Positions 1-6,700 of a stretch of DNA of 7,347 nucleotides are shown here, piece after piece. The stretch covers positions 1 through 7,347 of the forward strand of contig JAISQU010000058.1 in NCBI GenBank assembly GCA_031274005.1, written 5' to 3'. Under the pieces are notes generated by a model that was not told where the DNA came from, made no database searches, and worked only from the letters and a program-made list of their open reading frames with translations. The DNA comes from Spirochaetales bacterium. GTDB taxonomy: Bacteria > Spirochaetota > Spirochaetia > DTKZ01. Position numbers and translations under genes: made by a program. Each line of letters opens with the position of its first letter. Positions within the stretch are counted from its first letter, which is position 1.

Positions 1-25
1 TATACGAAAACCCTGCCGTTATATT

Positions 26-64
26 CCGGCAACCTGCCTTTAGGCAGGTTGTACGCCGGCTTTT
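26..64 (+). terminator. Terminator-like bulged hairpin of an upstream gene
   Basis: AACCTGCC (31-38) pairs perfectly with GGCAGGTT (43-50) across a TTTA loop. CCGGC (26-30) can extend the stem with GCCGG (55-59) around a 4-nt bulge. The stem is followed by CTTTT. A 13-bp GC-rich stem and a short T-run fit a weak intrinsic terminator for a gene that ends left of the window. It could equally be part of a dispersed intergenic repeat, since the T-run is short and another hairpin follows closely. Confidence 0.4.
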
Positions 65-73
65 CGCTCCAAT

Positions 74-92
74 CTTTTGGCTACGCCAAAAG
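74..92. repeat. Perfect inverted repeat, 8-bp stem, 3-nt loop
   Basis: CTTTTGGC (74-81) and GCCAAAAG (85-92) are exact reverse complements around TAC. No T-run follows that would make it a terminator on the + strand. Together with the hairpin at 26-59 it gives this spacer the look of a degenerate palindromic intergenic repeat, but no second copy of the stem is visible in the window. Confidence 0.5.
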
Positions 93-99
93 GATTTCC

Positions 100-110
100 C
101 CTGCAATCCC
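100..110 (+). repeat. 11-bp repeat CCTGCAATCCC, left copy
   Basis: The same 11 bases occur in the same orientation at 7260-7270, in the other large intergenic region, and in both places lie close to palindromes. The match ends after 11 bp apart from trivial flanking bases. It is suggestive of a dispersed intergenic element but short enough to be chance. Confidence 0.25.
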
Positions 111-169
111 TTGCGCCCCACGGGCTTTTTGCAATTTTGGAACCGGCTCATCTTTTAATGTAAACAGGG

Positions 170-187
170 TCCTACCGTCAGGTAGGA
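170..187. promoter_or_regulatory. Dyad 1 of the gltB upstream array (candidate activator site)
   Basis: TCCTACC-GTCA-GGTAGGA is a perfect 7-4-7 dyad centred at 178.5, about 150 bp upstream of the predicted sigma-54 start site. Two further dyads with the same arm and spacer lengths and the same CT(A/G)C core follow at 31- and 33-bp spacing. I infer a binding site for a dimeric enhancer-binding protein of the NtrC class. The activator cannot be named, because the arms do not match the usual GCAC/GTGC pattern of NtrC. An A/T tract directly after it also allows a terminator reading, listed separately. Confidence 0.6.
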
Positions 188-196
188 ATTTTTTTA
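170..196 (+). terminator. Alternative reading of dyad 1: intrinsic terminator
   Basis: The 7-bp stem TCCTACC/GGTAGGA with loop GTCA is followed by AATTTTTTTA, the classic form of a Rho-independent terminator. It could end transcription entering from the left and insulate gltBD. The stem is short, and two similar dyads without T-runs follow, so a DNA-level operator is at least as likely. Both roles can coexist. Confidence 0.35.
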
Positions 197-200
197 TAAA

Positions 201-218
201 TCCTACATTTTTGTAGTA
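201..218. promoter_or_regulatory. Dyad 2 of the gltB upstream array
   Basis: TCCTACA-TTTT-TGTAGTA is a 7-4-7 dyad with one mismatch between its arms, centred at 209.5 (about -119). Its left half differs from that of dyad 1 at a single base. The 31-bp centre-to-centre distance is close to three turns of B-DNA, placing both on the same helical face, as expected for cooperative binding of activator dimers. Confidence 0.55.
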
Positions 219-233
219 TTCTTTCGGACGGAA

Positions 234-251
234 TCCTGCTGACGAGCAGTT
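234..251. promoter_or_regulatory. Dyad 3 of the gltB upstream array, overlapping a possible -35
   Basis: TCCTGCT-GACG-AGCAGTT has the same 7-4-7 layout, with five paired inner bases per arm, centred at 242.5 (about -86). It keeps the TCCT start and CT(A/G)C core but is the most divergent copy. It overlaps the candidate sigma-70 -35 element at 239-244, so a bound protein could block that promoter while serving the sigma-54 promoter further on. Confidence 0.45.
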
Positions 252-267
252 AATTCTTTGCTATACT
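239..267 (+). promoter_or_regulatory. Possible sigma-70 promoter of gltB
   Basis: CTGACG (239-244) and TATACT (262-267) lie 17 bp apart. The -35 matches TTGACA at four of six positions and the -10 matches TATAAT at five of six. Transcription would start near 274, giving a leader of about 91 nt that contains the sigma-54 promoter. It could supply a basal level of glutamate synthase, but hexamers of this quality also occur by chance in AT-rich spacers. Confidence 0.4.
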
Positions 268-280
268 GTAAATAACATAT

Positions 281-298
281 GATGAAAATTTATTCATC
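281..298. promoter_or_regulatory. Inverted repeat abutting the sigma-54 promoter
   Basis: GATGAA (281-286) and TTCATC (293-298) are exact reverse complements separated by six A/T bases. The element ends two bases before the -24 box and lies just downstream of the predicted sigma-70 start site, a suitable place for a repressor or DNA-bending protein. Its sequence is unrelated to the three upstream dyads. A function is only inferred from symmetry and position. Confidence 0.35.
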
Positions 299-300
299 TT

Positions 301-318
301 TTGGCACGATTATTGCAT
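301..318 (+). promoter_or_regulatory. Sigma-54 (RpoN) -24/-12 promoter of gltBD
   Basis: TTGGCACGATTATTGCAT matches the sigma-54 consensus TGGCACG-N4-TTGC at every position. The invariant GG (303-304) and GC (315-316) are separated by the required 10 bp. Taking C316 as -12, transcription should start near 328, leaving a leader of about 37 nt before gltB. Sigma-54 promoters need an ATP-driven enhancer-binding protein, and nitrogen assimilation genes are their classic targets, which agrees with the gene behind it and with the dyad array upstream. Neither rpoN nor the activator gene is in the window. Confidence 0.9.
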
Positions 319-353
319 ATTTATCCTTTACAAAAAAAATGTTCCATGCCCCT

Positions 354-358
354 GGAGG
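354..358 (+). promoter_or_regulatory. gltB ribosome binding site
   Basis: GGAGG lies six bases before the ATG at 365 and fixes that start codon. Two earlier out-of-frame ATGs (339, 346) have no comparable site. Confidence 0.85.
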
Positions 359-364
359 AAAACA

Positions 365-3300
365 ATGGCATATATACGGCGGCCTGAAAAATACGGTCTG
401 TATGACCCTGCGTTCGAAAAAGACAGCTGCGGAGTCGGCTTTGTCGCTCATATAAAAGGCAAACGCAGTCACAGCATCATCAGCGACGCCAAAGAAGTTC
501 TGGTGAACATGGCGCATCGCGGGGCTGTCGGTTCGGAAAAAAACACGGGAGACGGCGCGGGCATACTTGTCGCCACCCCTTATGAGTTTCTGGAAAAGGC
601 CGCGCGGGCAGCCGGCTTTACCCTGCCGGAGCGGGGTCTGTACGGCGCGGGTATTGTCTTTCTTTCGCGGGACGCTTCGGAGCGGCAGGCCCAGAAAAAA
701 TGCTTTGAGGAGACCTGTACGGAAACGGGGCTTACTCCCCTGGGCTGGAGGGCCGTCCCGCGGGACAACTCCATGCTCGGCGAAGGGGCTCTTGCCTGCG
801 AACCCTGTATGCAGCAGGTCTTTGTCGGCGGCCCGTCCAAAGATACCCTCGATGTAAAACTTTTTGTCGCGCGCAAGCTGGCTACCAAAAGAATACGTTC
901 TTCGCAGATAGATAAAGAGGCCATGTTCTACGTGTGCAGCCTTTCCTCCCGCGTTATCGTGTACAAGGGTATGCTCACGCCCGCCCAGCTTTTTCCGTAT
1001 TTCCATGCGGATCTGGATGATCCTGAGTTTATCAGCCACCTGTGTATGCATCATTCGCGTTTTTCCACCAACACCTTTCCCAGTTGGGACCGCGCTCACC
1101 CCTTTCGCTATATCAGCCACAACGGAGAAATCAACACCCTGCGGGGCAACATCAACAAGATGAAGGGCAGGGAAGTAACGCTCGCCTCTCAGGTTATAGG
1201 AGATGATCTGAAAAAACTCCTTCCTGTTATTGAACCGGACCTTTCCGATTCGGGGACTTTCGACAACGCCCTTGAACTGCTTTATATCGCCGGGCGGCCG
1301 CTTCAGGAAGCGGTGATGATGATGATTCCCGAAGCCTGGCAGAACCACTCCACCATGAGCGACGAGAAAAGAGCTTTTTACGAGTTCCAGAGCAATCTGA
1401 TAGAGCCCTGGGACGGGCCTGCTTCCATCACTTTTACGGACGGCCACGTTATCGGCGCGGTGCTGGACAGAAACGGCCTGCGGCCTTCGCGCTACTACAT
1501 CACCGACGACGAGCGGGTCATAATGGCCAGCGAAGTCGGCGCCCTTTCCATACCGCCGGAAAAAATCATTTCCAAGGGCCGGCTTCAGCCCGGCAGAATG
1601 TTCCTTGTTGATTTTGAGCAGGGCCGCATCGTGGACGACGCTGAAATCAAAAAACAGGTCTGCGGCAGGCATCCCTACCGCCGGTGGATAGGCGAAAACA
1701 AACTAGAAATCAAGCAGCTTCATATACAGCGCGAGGCTCATGCCTATCACCCGCAGAACCTCATGGAACGCTTCCGCCTCTTCGGCTATACCTTTGAGCA
1801 TTTGCGCCTTCTTCTGAAACCCATGGCCGACGACGGCAAAGAAGCTCTGGGTTCCATGGGCAACGACGCGGCGCTGGCCGTTCTGTCGGACAAGCCCCGG
1901 CTCAGTTATGAATATTTTAAGCAGCTTTTTGCCCAGGTAACGAATCCGCCCATTGATTCCATACGCGAAGAAATTATCATGAGCCTGCGCAGCAACATCG
2001 GCCCTCAGGGAAACCTTCTGGACGCTCCTTACCCCAAACAGGCCCACAGGATGCAGCTCAGGACGCCTTTTCTGACAAACGAGGAACTGGACGCTTTGAA
2101 GCACGTTGAAGAGCCGGGCTGGGAATGTAAAATCATCGACATCACCTATTCCGTTTCAGAACAGGCGGAAAGGGGGTTACTTCAGTGCCTGGACAAAATT
2201 TGTAAGGAGACTGAGGACGCCCTTGAAGCCAAGTGCAGTTTTGTCGTTTTAAGCGACCGCGCCGCGGGGCCGCAGAGGATACCCGTCAGCGCCCTTATCG
2301 CCGTGGGGGCGGTTCACCAGCACCTTATCCGCATAGGCCGCAGAACGGAAATCGGCGTACTTCTGGAAAGCGGGGAGCCGCGTGAGACTCACCACTTCTG
2401 CCTCCTTATGGGCTATGGCGCGGACGCCGTGAACCCCTACCTGGCCTACGAGGCTATGTGGAAGATGCAGAGGGACGGCAATATACGCAGCGAACTTTCC
2501 GACAGCCTTATCGTTGTCAATTACACAAGCGCCCTGGAAAAGGGTATGCGTAAAGTCTTTGGCAAAATGGGAATCTCTACCCTCGAAAGTTATAAGGGCG
2601 CTCAGATTTTTGAAGCTGTCGGTCTTTCCCGGGACGTGGTGGAACGCTGTTTCGCGGGAACCGCTTCCCGCATAGGGGGCGCGGGCTTCGCGGAGCTTGC
2701 CGGGGAAGCAAAAAGACGGCACGAGCTTGCCTACACAAGCTACGGATATTCGAGCGAATACATGCGCGCGGGCGACCTTGCCTGGAGGACCGGCGGCGAG
2801 AAACACATGTGGGATCCTGAGTCCATCGCCAATCTTCAAATTGCCGTGCGCCAGAATAAGAAAGAAAACTTCAAGGTTTTCTGTGACAGACAGAACGCGC
2901 GTACAACAGCGCAGGCTACTTTGCGCGGGCTGCTCAAGTTCAAAACGGGAAACACTCCTGTTCCTCCGGATGAGGTTGAGCCGGTTTCGGCCATAGTGAG
3001 GCGCTTTGTTACAGGCGCCATGAGTTTCGGTTCCATCTCCAAAGAGGCGCACGAAACCCTTGCCATAGCCATGAACCGCCTGGGCGGCAAGTCCAACACC
3101 GGCGAGGGCGGAGAAGACCCGGAGCGCTTCAAACCCCTTCCCGGCGGGGACTCAAAAAGATCGGCCATCAAGCAGGTGGCTTCCGGCCGCTTCGGGGTAA
3201 CCATCAACTACCTGACAAACGCCGACGAACTGCAAATCAAAATGGCTCAGGGCGCGAAGCCCGGCGAGGGGGGAGAGCTTCCCGGACACAAGGTCGTCGG

Positions 3301-4939
3301 CGAAATAGCCAAAACCCGGCACTCCACCCCCGGGGTCGGACTTATCAGCCCGCCGCCGCACCACGATATATATTCCATCGAAGACCTTGCCCAGCTTATC
3401 TTTGACCTGAAAAACGCCAACCCCAAAGCCCGCATTTCGGTCAAGCTGGTCAGCGAAGTAGGGGTGGGCACCGTCGCGGCGGGCGTCGCCAAGGCTCACG
3501 CGGATCACATCCTTATCTCCGGTCACGACGGCGGCACGGGGGCCTCGCCTCTGACGGGTATCAAGTACGCGGGCCTGCCCTGGGAACTTGGCCTTGCGGA
3601 AACTCATCAGACCCTTGTTATGAACGATCTGCGCAGCCGCGTTGTTTTGCAGACCGATGGCCAGCTCAAAACGGCCCGCGATGTGCTTATAGCCGGTATG
3701 CTTGGCGCGGAGGAATTCGGTTTCGCGACGGCCGCCCTTATCAGCCTGGGCTGCGTTATGATGCGCAAATGCGAACAGAATACCTGCCCCGCAGGAATCG
3801 CCACACAGGACCCGCGCCTGCGGGCAAAGTTCGCGGGCAGCCCGGAACATGTCATCCGCTTTTTTACCTTCCTCGCGGAAGATATACGCGCCCTCCTTGC
3901 GGAGCTGGGTTTCAGGAAGTTTGAGGACATTGTGGGCCGCGCCGATCTTCTTGAGACGGACGAGGCCGTACGCGGCTGGAAGTCCAAAGGAGTAGACCTG
4001 TCGGACCTCCTTGTTTCCGCGCGGAAGAAAAACCCGGACAGCCCGGTTGTATGCCGCATCGCGCAGGATCACGGCATCGATAATGTTCTGGACAGGCGGC
4101 TCATGGAGCAGGCCGCCCCCGCGGTGGAGCAGGGGAAACAGGTTCTCATCACAACGCAAATCAGAAATACCGACCGCGCCGTGGGCGGCATGCTCAGTAA
4201 TTATATCGTTTCCCGCAAGGGCGCGGAGGGGCTTGCACCCGGTACGGTTCACGTCAAGTTTACCGGTTCGGCGGGGCAGAGTTTCGGCGCGTGGCTCGCG
4301 AAGGGCGTTACCATGGAACTGGAAGGCGACGCCAACGACTACGTGGGCAAGGGCCTGTCCGGCGGGCAGCTTATCATCTATCCGCCGGAATCCTCAAAGT
4401 TCATTCCGGAGGAAAATATCCTTCTGGGGAATGTCGCCCTCTACGGCGCGACATCGGGCAGAGCCTTCTTCCGGGGAGTCGCCGCCGAAAGATTTTGCGT
4501 GCGCAACTCCGGCGCGGATGTTGTTGTCGAGGGGGTGGGAGACCACGGCTGCGAATACATGACCGGCGGGCGGGCCGTTATTCTGGGGCCCACGGGGCGC
4601 AATTTCGCCGCGGGCATGTCCGGCGGCATCGCGTTTGTATGGGACAAGGAAGGGAAGCTGCGCAAACGCGTAACAGCGGGAAATATGGAAGTTACGCCTC
4701 TTGAAAGCGCGGAGGATGAAAATACCATACTGAGGCTTGTGAAGGATCACCACAGGCTCACGCGGTCCGGGCCCGCGGAATACGTTCTGGCCAACTGGGA
4801 TACGGTAAAACGGCAGTTCCTCAAGGTTATTTCCCCGGAATACAGACGCACGCTGCAATCCCGCGCCGTGACGCAAAGCGGCGAAGATTCGCCCCCGCCG
4901 AACGCCGGTACAAACAAGCTGGAGGCCGTTCATGGGTAA
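365..4939 (+). CDS. gltB: Glutamate synthase (NADPH) large (alpha) subunit
   Basis: This large cytoplasmic flavoprotein makes glutamate from glutamine and 2-oxoglutarate, the second step of the GS-GOGAT ammonia assimilation cycle. The 1524-aa length is normal for bacterial GltB and nothing appears missing. Cys22 (in DSCGVGF) should become the N-terminal nucleophile of the class II glutaminase after removal of a 21-residue propeptide. Supporting glutaminase motifs are HRGAVG from His51 and the HNGEIN segment (Asn253-Gly254). A central linker domain follows at roughly 480-790. The FMN/2-oxoglutarate TIM barrel spans roughly 830-1210, with GAMSFGS at 884-890, GGKSNTGEGGED from 907 and GHDGGTG at 1053-1059. 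Cys1130, Cys1136 and Cys1141 (C-x5-C-x4-C) bind the 3Fe-4S cluster. A C-terminal beta-helix domain (about 1290-1480) has glycine repeats near 1328-1334. The start is set by GGAGG, and control is probably by the sigma-54 promoter at 301-318. Confidence 0.97.
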   Translation: MAYIRRPEKYGLYDPAFEKDSCGVGFVAHIKGKRSHSIISDAKEVLVNMAHRGAVGSEKNTGDGAGILVATPYEFLEKAARAAGFTLPERGLYGAGIVFLSRDASERQAQKKCFEETCTETGLTPLGWRAVPRDNSMLGEGALACEPCMQQVFVGGPSKDTLDVKLFVARKLATKRIRSSQIDKEAMFYVCSLSSRVIVYKGMLTPAQLFPYFHADLDDPEFISHLCMHHSRFSTNTFPSWDRAHPFRYISHNGEINTLRGNINKMKGREVTLASQVIGDDLKKLLPVIEPDLSDSGTFDNALELLYIAGRPLQEAVMMMIPEAWQNHSTMSDEKRAFYEFQSNLIEPWDGPASITFTDGHVIGAVLDRNGLRPSRYYITDDERVIMASEVGALSIPPEKIISKGRLQPGRMFLVDFEQGRIVDDAEIKKQVCGRHPYRRWIGENKLEIKQLHIQREAHAYHPQNLMERFRLFGYTFEHLRLLLKPMADDGKEALGSMGNDAALAVLSDKPRLSYEYFKQLFAQVTNPPIDSIREEIIMSLRSNIGPQGNLLDAPYPKQAHRMQLRTPFLTNEELDALKHVEEPGWECKIIDITYSVSEQAERGLLQCLDKICKETEDALEAKCSFVVLSDRAAGPQRIPVSALIAVGAVHQHLIRIGRRTEIGVLLESGEPRETHHFCLLMGYGADAVNPYLAYEAMWKMQRDGNIRSELSDSLIVVNYTSALEKGMRKVFGKMGISTLESYKGAQIFEAVGLSRDVVERCFAGTASRIGGAGFAELAGEAKRRHELAYTSYGYSSEYMRAGDLAWRTGGEKHMWDPESIANLQIAVRQNKKENFKVFCDRQNARTTAQATLRGLLKFKTGNTPVPPDEVEPVSAIVRRFVTGAMSFGSISKEAHETLAIAMNRLGGKSNTGEGGEDPERFKPLPGGDSKRSAIKQVASGRFGVTINYLTNADELQIKMAQGAKPGEGGELPGHKVVGEIAKTRHSTPGVGLISPPPHHDIYSIEDLAQLIFDLKNANPKARISVKLVSEVGVGTVAAGVAKAHADHILISGHDGGTGASPLTGIKYAGLPWELGLAETHQTLVMNDLRSRVVLQTDGQLKTARDVLIAGMLGAEEFGFATAALISLGCVMMRKCEQNTCPAGIATQDPRLRAKFAGSPEHVIRFFTFLAEDIRALLAELGFRKFEDIVGRADLLETDEAVRGWKSKGVDLSDLLVSARKKNPDSPVVCRIAQDHGIDNVLDRRLMEQAAPAVEQGKQVLITTQIRNTDRAVGGMLSNYIVSRKGAEGLAPGTVHVKFTGSAGQSFGAWLAKGVTMELEGDANDYVGKGLSGGQLIIYPPESSKFIPEENILLGNVALYGATSGRAFFRGVAAERFCVRNSGADVVVEGVGDHGCEYMTGGRAVILGPTGRNFAAGMSGGIAFVWDKEGKLRKRVTAGNMEVTPLESAEDENTILRLVKDHHRLTRSGPAEYVLANWDTVKRQFLKVISPEYRRTLQSRAVTQSGEDSPPPNAGTNKLEAVHG
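4921..4925 (+). promoter_or_regulatory. gltD ribosome binding site inside gltB
   Basis: GGAGG lies within the last codons of gltB, six bases before the gltD ATG at 4932. It supports the start choice and suggests translational coupling of the two subunits. Confidence 0.8.
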
Positions 4940-6395
4940 ACCCACAGGATTTATGGAATACGCGCGGAAGATTGTGGGAGATATTCCCCCGCAGGAGCGC
5001 CTGAAAAACTTTAACGAATTTCACACGGAGCTTTCGGTGGAAGAGCGGATAACTCAGGGAGCGCGCTGCATGGACTGCGGCGTGCCGTTCTGCACATCGA
5101 GTTTCGGCTGCCCCCTGTCCAACCTTATGCCGGAGTGGAACGACTTTATTTACCAGGGCCGTTTTGACGAGGCTTTTCTGCGCCTGCGGGAGACAAACAA
5201 CTTTCCCGAATTTACGGGCCGTGTATGTCCGGCCATCTGCGAAAGCGCCTGCGTCCTGGGCATTCACGAAGATCCGGTTACCATACGCAACAACGAATGC
5301 TTTATCGCGGATAACGCCTACACCGAGGGCTTCCTTTCGGTGCGCCCCCCAAAAAAGCGGACGGGGAAAAAAGTCGCCGTTATCGGTTCCGGCCCTTCGG
5401 GGCTGGCCGCCGCCGATCAGCTTAACCAGGCGGGGCACACGGTTACGATATTCGAGCGGGCCGACAGGCCGGGGGGCCTGCTTATGTACGGCATTCCCAA
5501 CATGAAGCTGGATAAGGCCGTGGTAACCGAGCGCATCGCCGTCATGGAGGCTGAGGGCGTCCAGTTTCATTTAAACGCCTGGGCGGGCAAAAATGTTGAC
5601 CCAAAAAAGATTCTCGCGGAGTTCGACGCGGTTGTTCTTGCCGTGGGCTGCACAAAGCCGAGGGACATGAACGCGCCCGGCCGCGATCTGAAAGGCGTTC
5701 ACTTTGCCCTTGAATTCCTCAAAGGCAATACGCACAGGCTCCTTGACGGCGAAGAGGCGGCAACCCCGTACATCAGCGCCAAAGACAGGCATGTAATCGT
5801 TATTGGCGGCGGCGACACGGGGAACGACTGCCTGGGCACGGCCCTGCGGCACGGCTGCTCTTCCTTAAAAAACTTTGAGGTATTGCCCGAGCCGCCCAGG
5901 GGCCGCACGGAGGATACCCCCTGGCCGTTTTTCCCGCGTATCCTGAAGGTGGACTACGGCCACGAGGAAGCCATATACCGCTTCGGAAGCGACCCCCGCG
6001 AGTACTGTATTTCCACAAAACAATTCATGGGCGACGGTGAGGGAAACCTGACGGGCCTCAAGACCGTCCGCGTCGCCTGGACAAAAGACGAGGCCGGCCG
6101 CTTTGTGATGAACGAGGTTCCCGGCAGCGAAGAAACCTGGAAGGCTGATCTTGTTTTTCTTGCCCTTGGCTTTCTTGGCCCTGAGCAGGAAACCCTTGAC
6201 GCCTTTGGCCTGGAAAAAGACGGCAGGAGCAATATCAGGGCGGACTACGGGGTTTTTAAGACTTCGCGGGAAAAGGTTTTCGCGGCGGGTGACGGCCGCA
6301 GGGGGCAGTCTCTTGTTGTCTGGGCCATCCACGAAGGCCGTAAAACCGCCCGCGCTGTTGACGAGTTTCTTATGGGAAGGTCATTTTTGCCGTAA
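4932..6395 (+). CDS. gltD: Glutamate synthase (NADPH) small (beta) subunit
   Basis: This cytoplasmic FAD enzyme oxidises NADPH and feeds the electrons through Fe-S clusters to the FMN of GltB. At 487 aa it has the usual GltD length. The N-terminal Fe-S domain carries Cys46, Cys49, Cys54 and Cys60, and a second group Cys99, Cys103, Cys107 (CPAICESAC). The FAD-binding Rossmann motif is VIGSGPSG, with glycines 152, 154 and 157. The NADPH-binding motif is VIGGGDTG, with glycines 292-294 and 297. Near the C-terminus the second FAD contact reads AAGDGRRGQSLVVWAI from Ala451. The gene overlaps gltB by 8 nt, so the subunits are very likely coupled. Related FAD/NADPH subunits serve other enzymes (such as PreT of dihydropyrimidine dehydrogenase), but adjacency to gltB settles the role. 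No clear terminator follows the stop codon. Confidence 0.96.
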   Translation: MGKPTGFMEYARKIVGDIPPQERLKNFNEFHTELSVEERITQGARCMDCGVPFCTSSFGCPLSNLMPEWNDFIYQGRFDEAFLRLRETNNFPEFTGRVCPAICESACVLGIHEDPVTIRNNECFIADNAYTEGFLSVRPPKKRTGKKVAVIGSGPSGLAAADQLNQAGHTVTIFERADRPGGLLMYGIPNMKLDKAVVTERIAVMEAEGVQFHLNAWAGKNVDPKKILAEFDAVVLAVGCTKPRDMNAPGRDLKGVHFALEFLKGNTHRLLDGEEAATPYISAKDRHVIVIGGGDTGNDCLGTALRHGCSSLKNFEVLPEPPRGRTEDTPWPFFPRILKVDYGHEEAIYRFGSDPREYCISTKQFMGDGEGNLTGLKTVRVAWTKDEAGRFVMNEVPGSEETWKADLVFLALGFLGPEQETLDAFGLEKDGRSNIRADYGVFKTSREKVFAAGDGRRGQSLVVWAIHEGRKTARAVDEFLMGRSFLP

Positions 6396-6403
6396 TTGTT
6401 TCC

Positions 6404-6432
6404 TTGACTTCCCTCCCTTTTTGTATTACATT
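6404..6432 (+). promoter_or_regulatory. Sigma-70 type promoter of the toxin-antitoxin operon
   Basis: TTGACT (6404-6409, five of six -35 matches) and TACATT (6427-6432, four of six -10 matches) are 17 bp apart, in the 44-bp gap behind gltD. The predicted start site, about 7 nt after the -10, falls at or next to the antitoxin ATG at 6440. No Shine-Dalgarno sequence exists in the pyrimidine-rich stretch before that ATG, which fits a leaderless message. Confidence 0.55.
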
Positions 6433-6440
6433 ATGTAATA
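6424..6440. promoter_or_regulatory. Palindromic operator over the -10 and start codon of the antitoxin gene
   Basis: TATTACATTATGTAATA is a perfect 8-1-8 palindrome (arms 6424-6431 and 6433-6440, centre 6432). It covers the predicted -10 and runs into the first base of the ATG. Ribbon-helix-helix antitoxins typically bind such palindromes as dimers of dimers and repress their own operon, more tightly when toxin is present. The assignment rests on symmetry and position. Confidence 0.65.
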
Positions 6441-6700
6441 TGAATTCTGATATTACTACGGTGCGGTTGTCCCGGGATCTTCGTCAAAAGCTTGAGGCTT
6501 TTTCACAGGCAAAGCAAACGACAAAGTCGGAAGTTGTCAAGGAAGCCCTTGTGGGGTACTTTGCCCGCGAGGAAACAGAAAAGGATTCTTGGGAGGTGGG
6601 GGAGCCGTATTTTGGCAGGTATGGCAGCGGCGACGGCAGCCTGTCCTCTACGTATAAAACGCGTCTTAAAGAAAAGATACATGGAAAACATTCTTGCTGA
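6440..6700 (+). CDS. Ribbon-helix-helix (CopG/VapB-like) antitoxin
   Basis: This 86-aa protein should neutralise the PIN nuclease encoded next to it and repress the operon. The N-terminus has the RHH pattern: a beta strand TTVRLS (6-11) for DNA contacts, helix 1 about 12-24, a turn with TTKSE (27-31), and helix 2 about 30-43. The rest, with WEVGEPYFGRYGSGDGSLS (51-69) and a basic tail to 86, is the likely toxin-binding segment. I chose ATG 6440 because the RHH strand begins at once and the palindrome and -10 end there. An in-frame TTG at 6404 would add 12 unrelated residues and coincides with the -35. The gene overlaps the toxin gene by 20 nt. Its base use is visibly more AT-rich than gltBD, as is common for mobile toxin-antitoxin modules. 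Confidence 0.85.
   Translation: MNSDITTVRLSRDLRQKLEAFSQAKQTTKSEVVKEALVGYFAREETEKDSWEVGEPYFGRYGSGDGSLSSTYKTRLKEKIHGKHSC

Noticed and set aside
1..216. Frame-1 open stretch as the 3' end of an upstream gene
   Set aside because: It is dominated by inverted repeats, its translation resembles no family I know, and a terminator-like hairpin (26-64) sits inside it.
346..387. Short upstream ORF (ATG 346, 13 codons plus TGA) overlapping the gltB start, a possible leader peptide
   Set aside because: It has no ribosome binding site, contains no telling run of codons, and runs over the gltB Shine-Dalgarno sequence. It looks accidental.
290..1672. Long antisense open frame (460 codons) opposite the 5' end of gltB
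   Set aside because: It lies against the conserved gltB glutaminase domain, has no recognisable domain, and is explained by GC-rich third positions that remove stops on the other strand. Another antisense frame at 3152-4252 is rejected for the same reason.
6404..6439. TTG start at 6404 giving a 98-aa antitoxin
   Set aside because: This TTG is the start of the -35 element TTGACT, has no ribosome binding site, and would add 12 residues unlike an RHH N-terminus.
6396..6439. Terminator directly after gltD
   Set aside because: The only inverted repeat is the A/T-rich palindrome at 6424-6440, which overlaps the antitoxin start and lacks a following T-run, so it reads as an operator.
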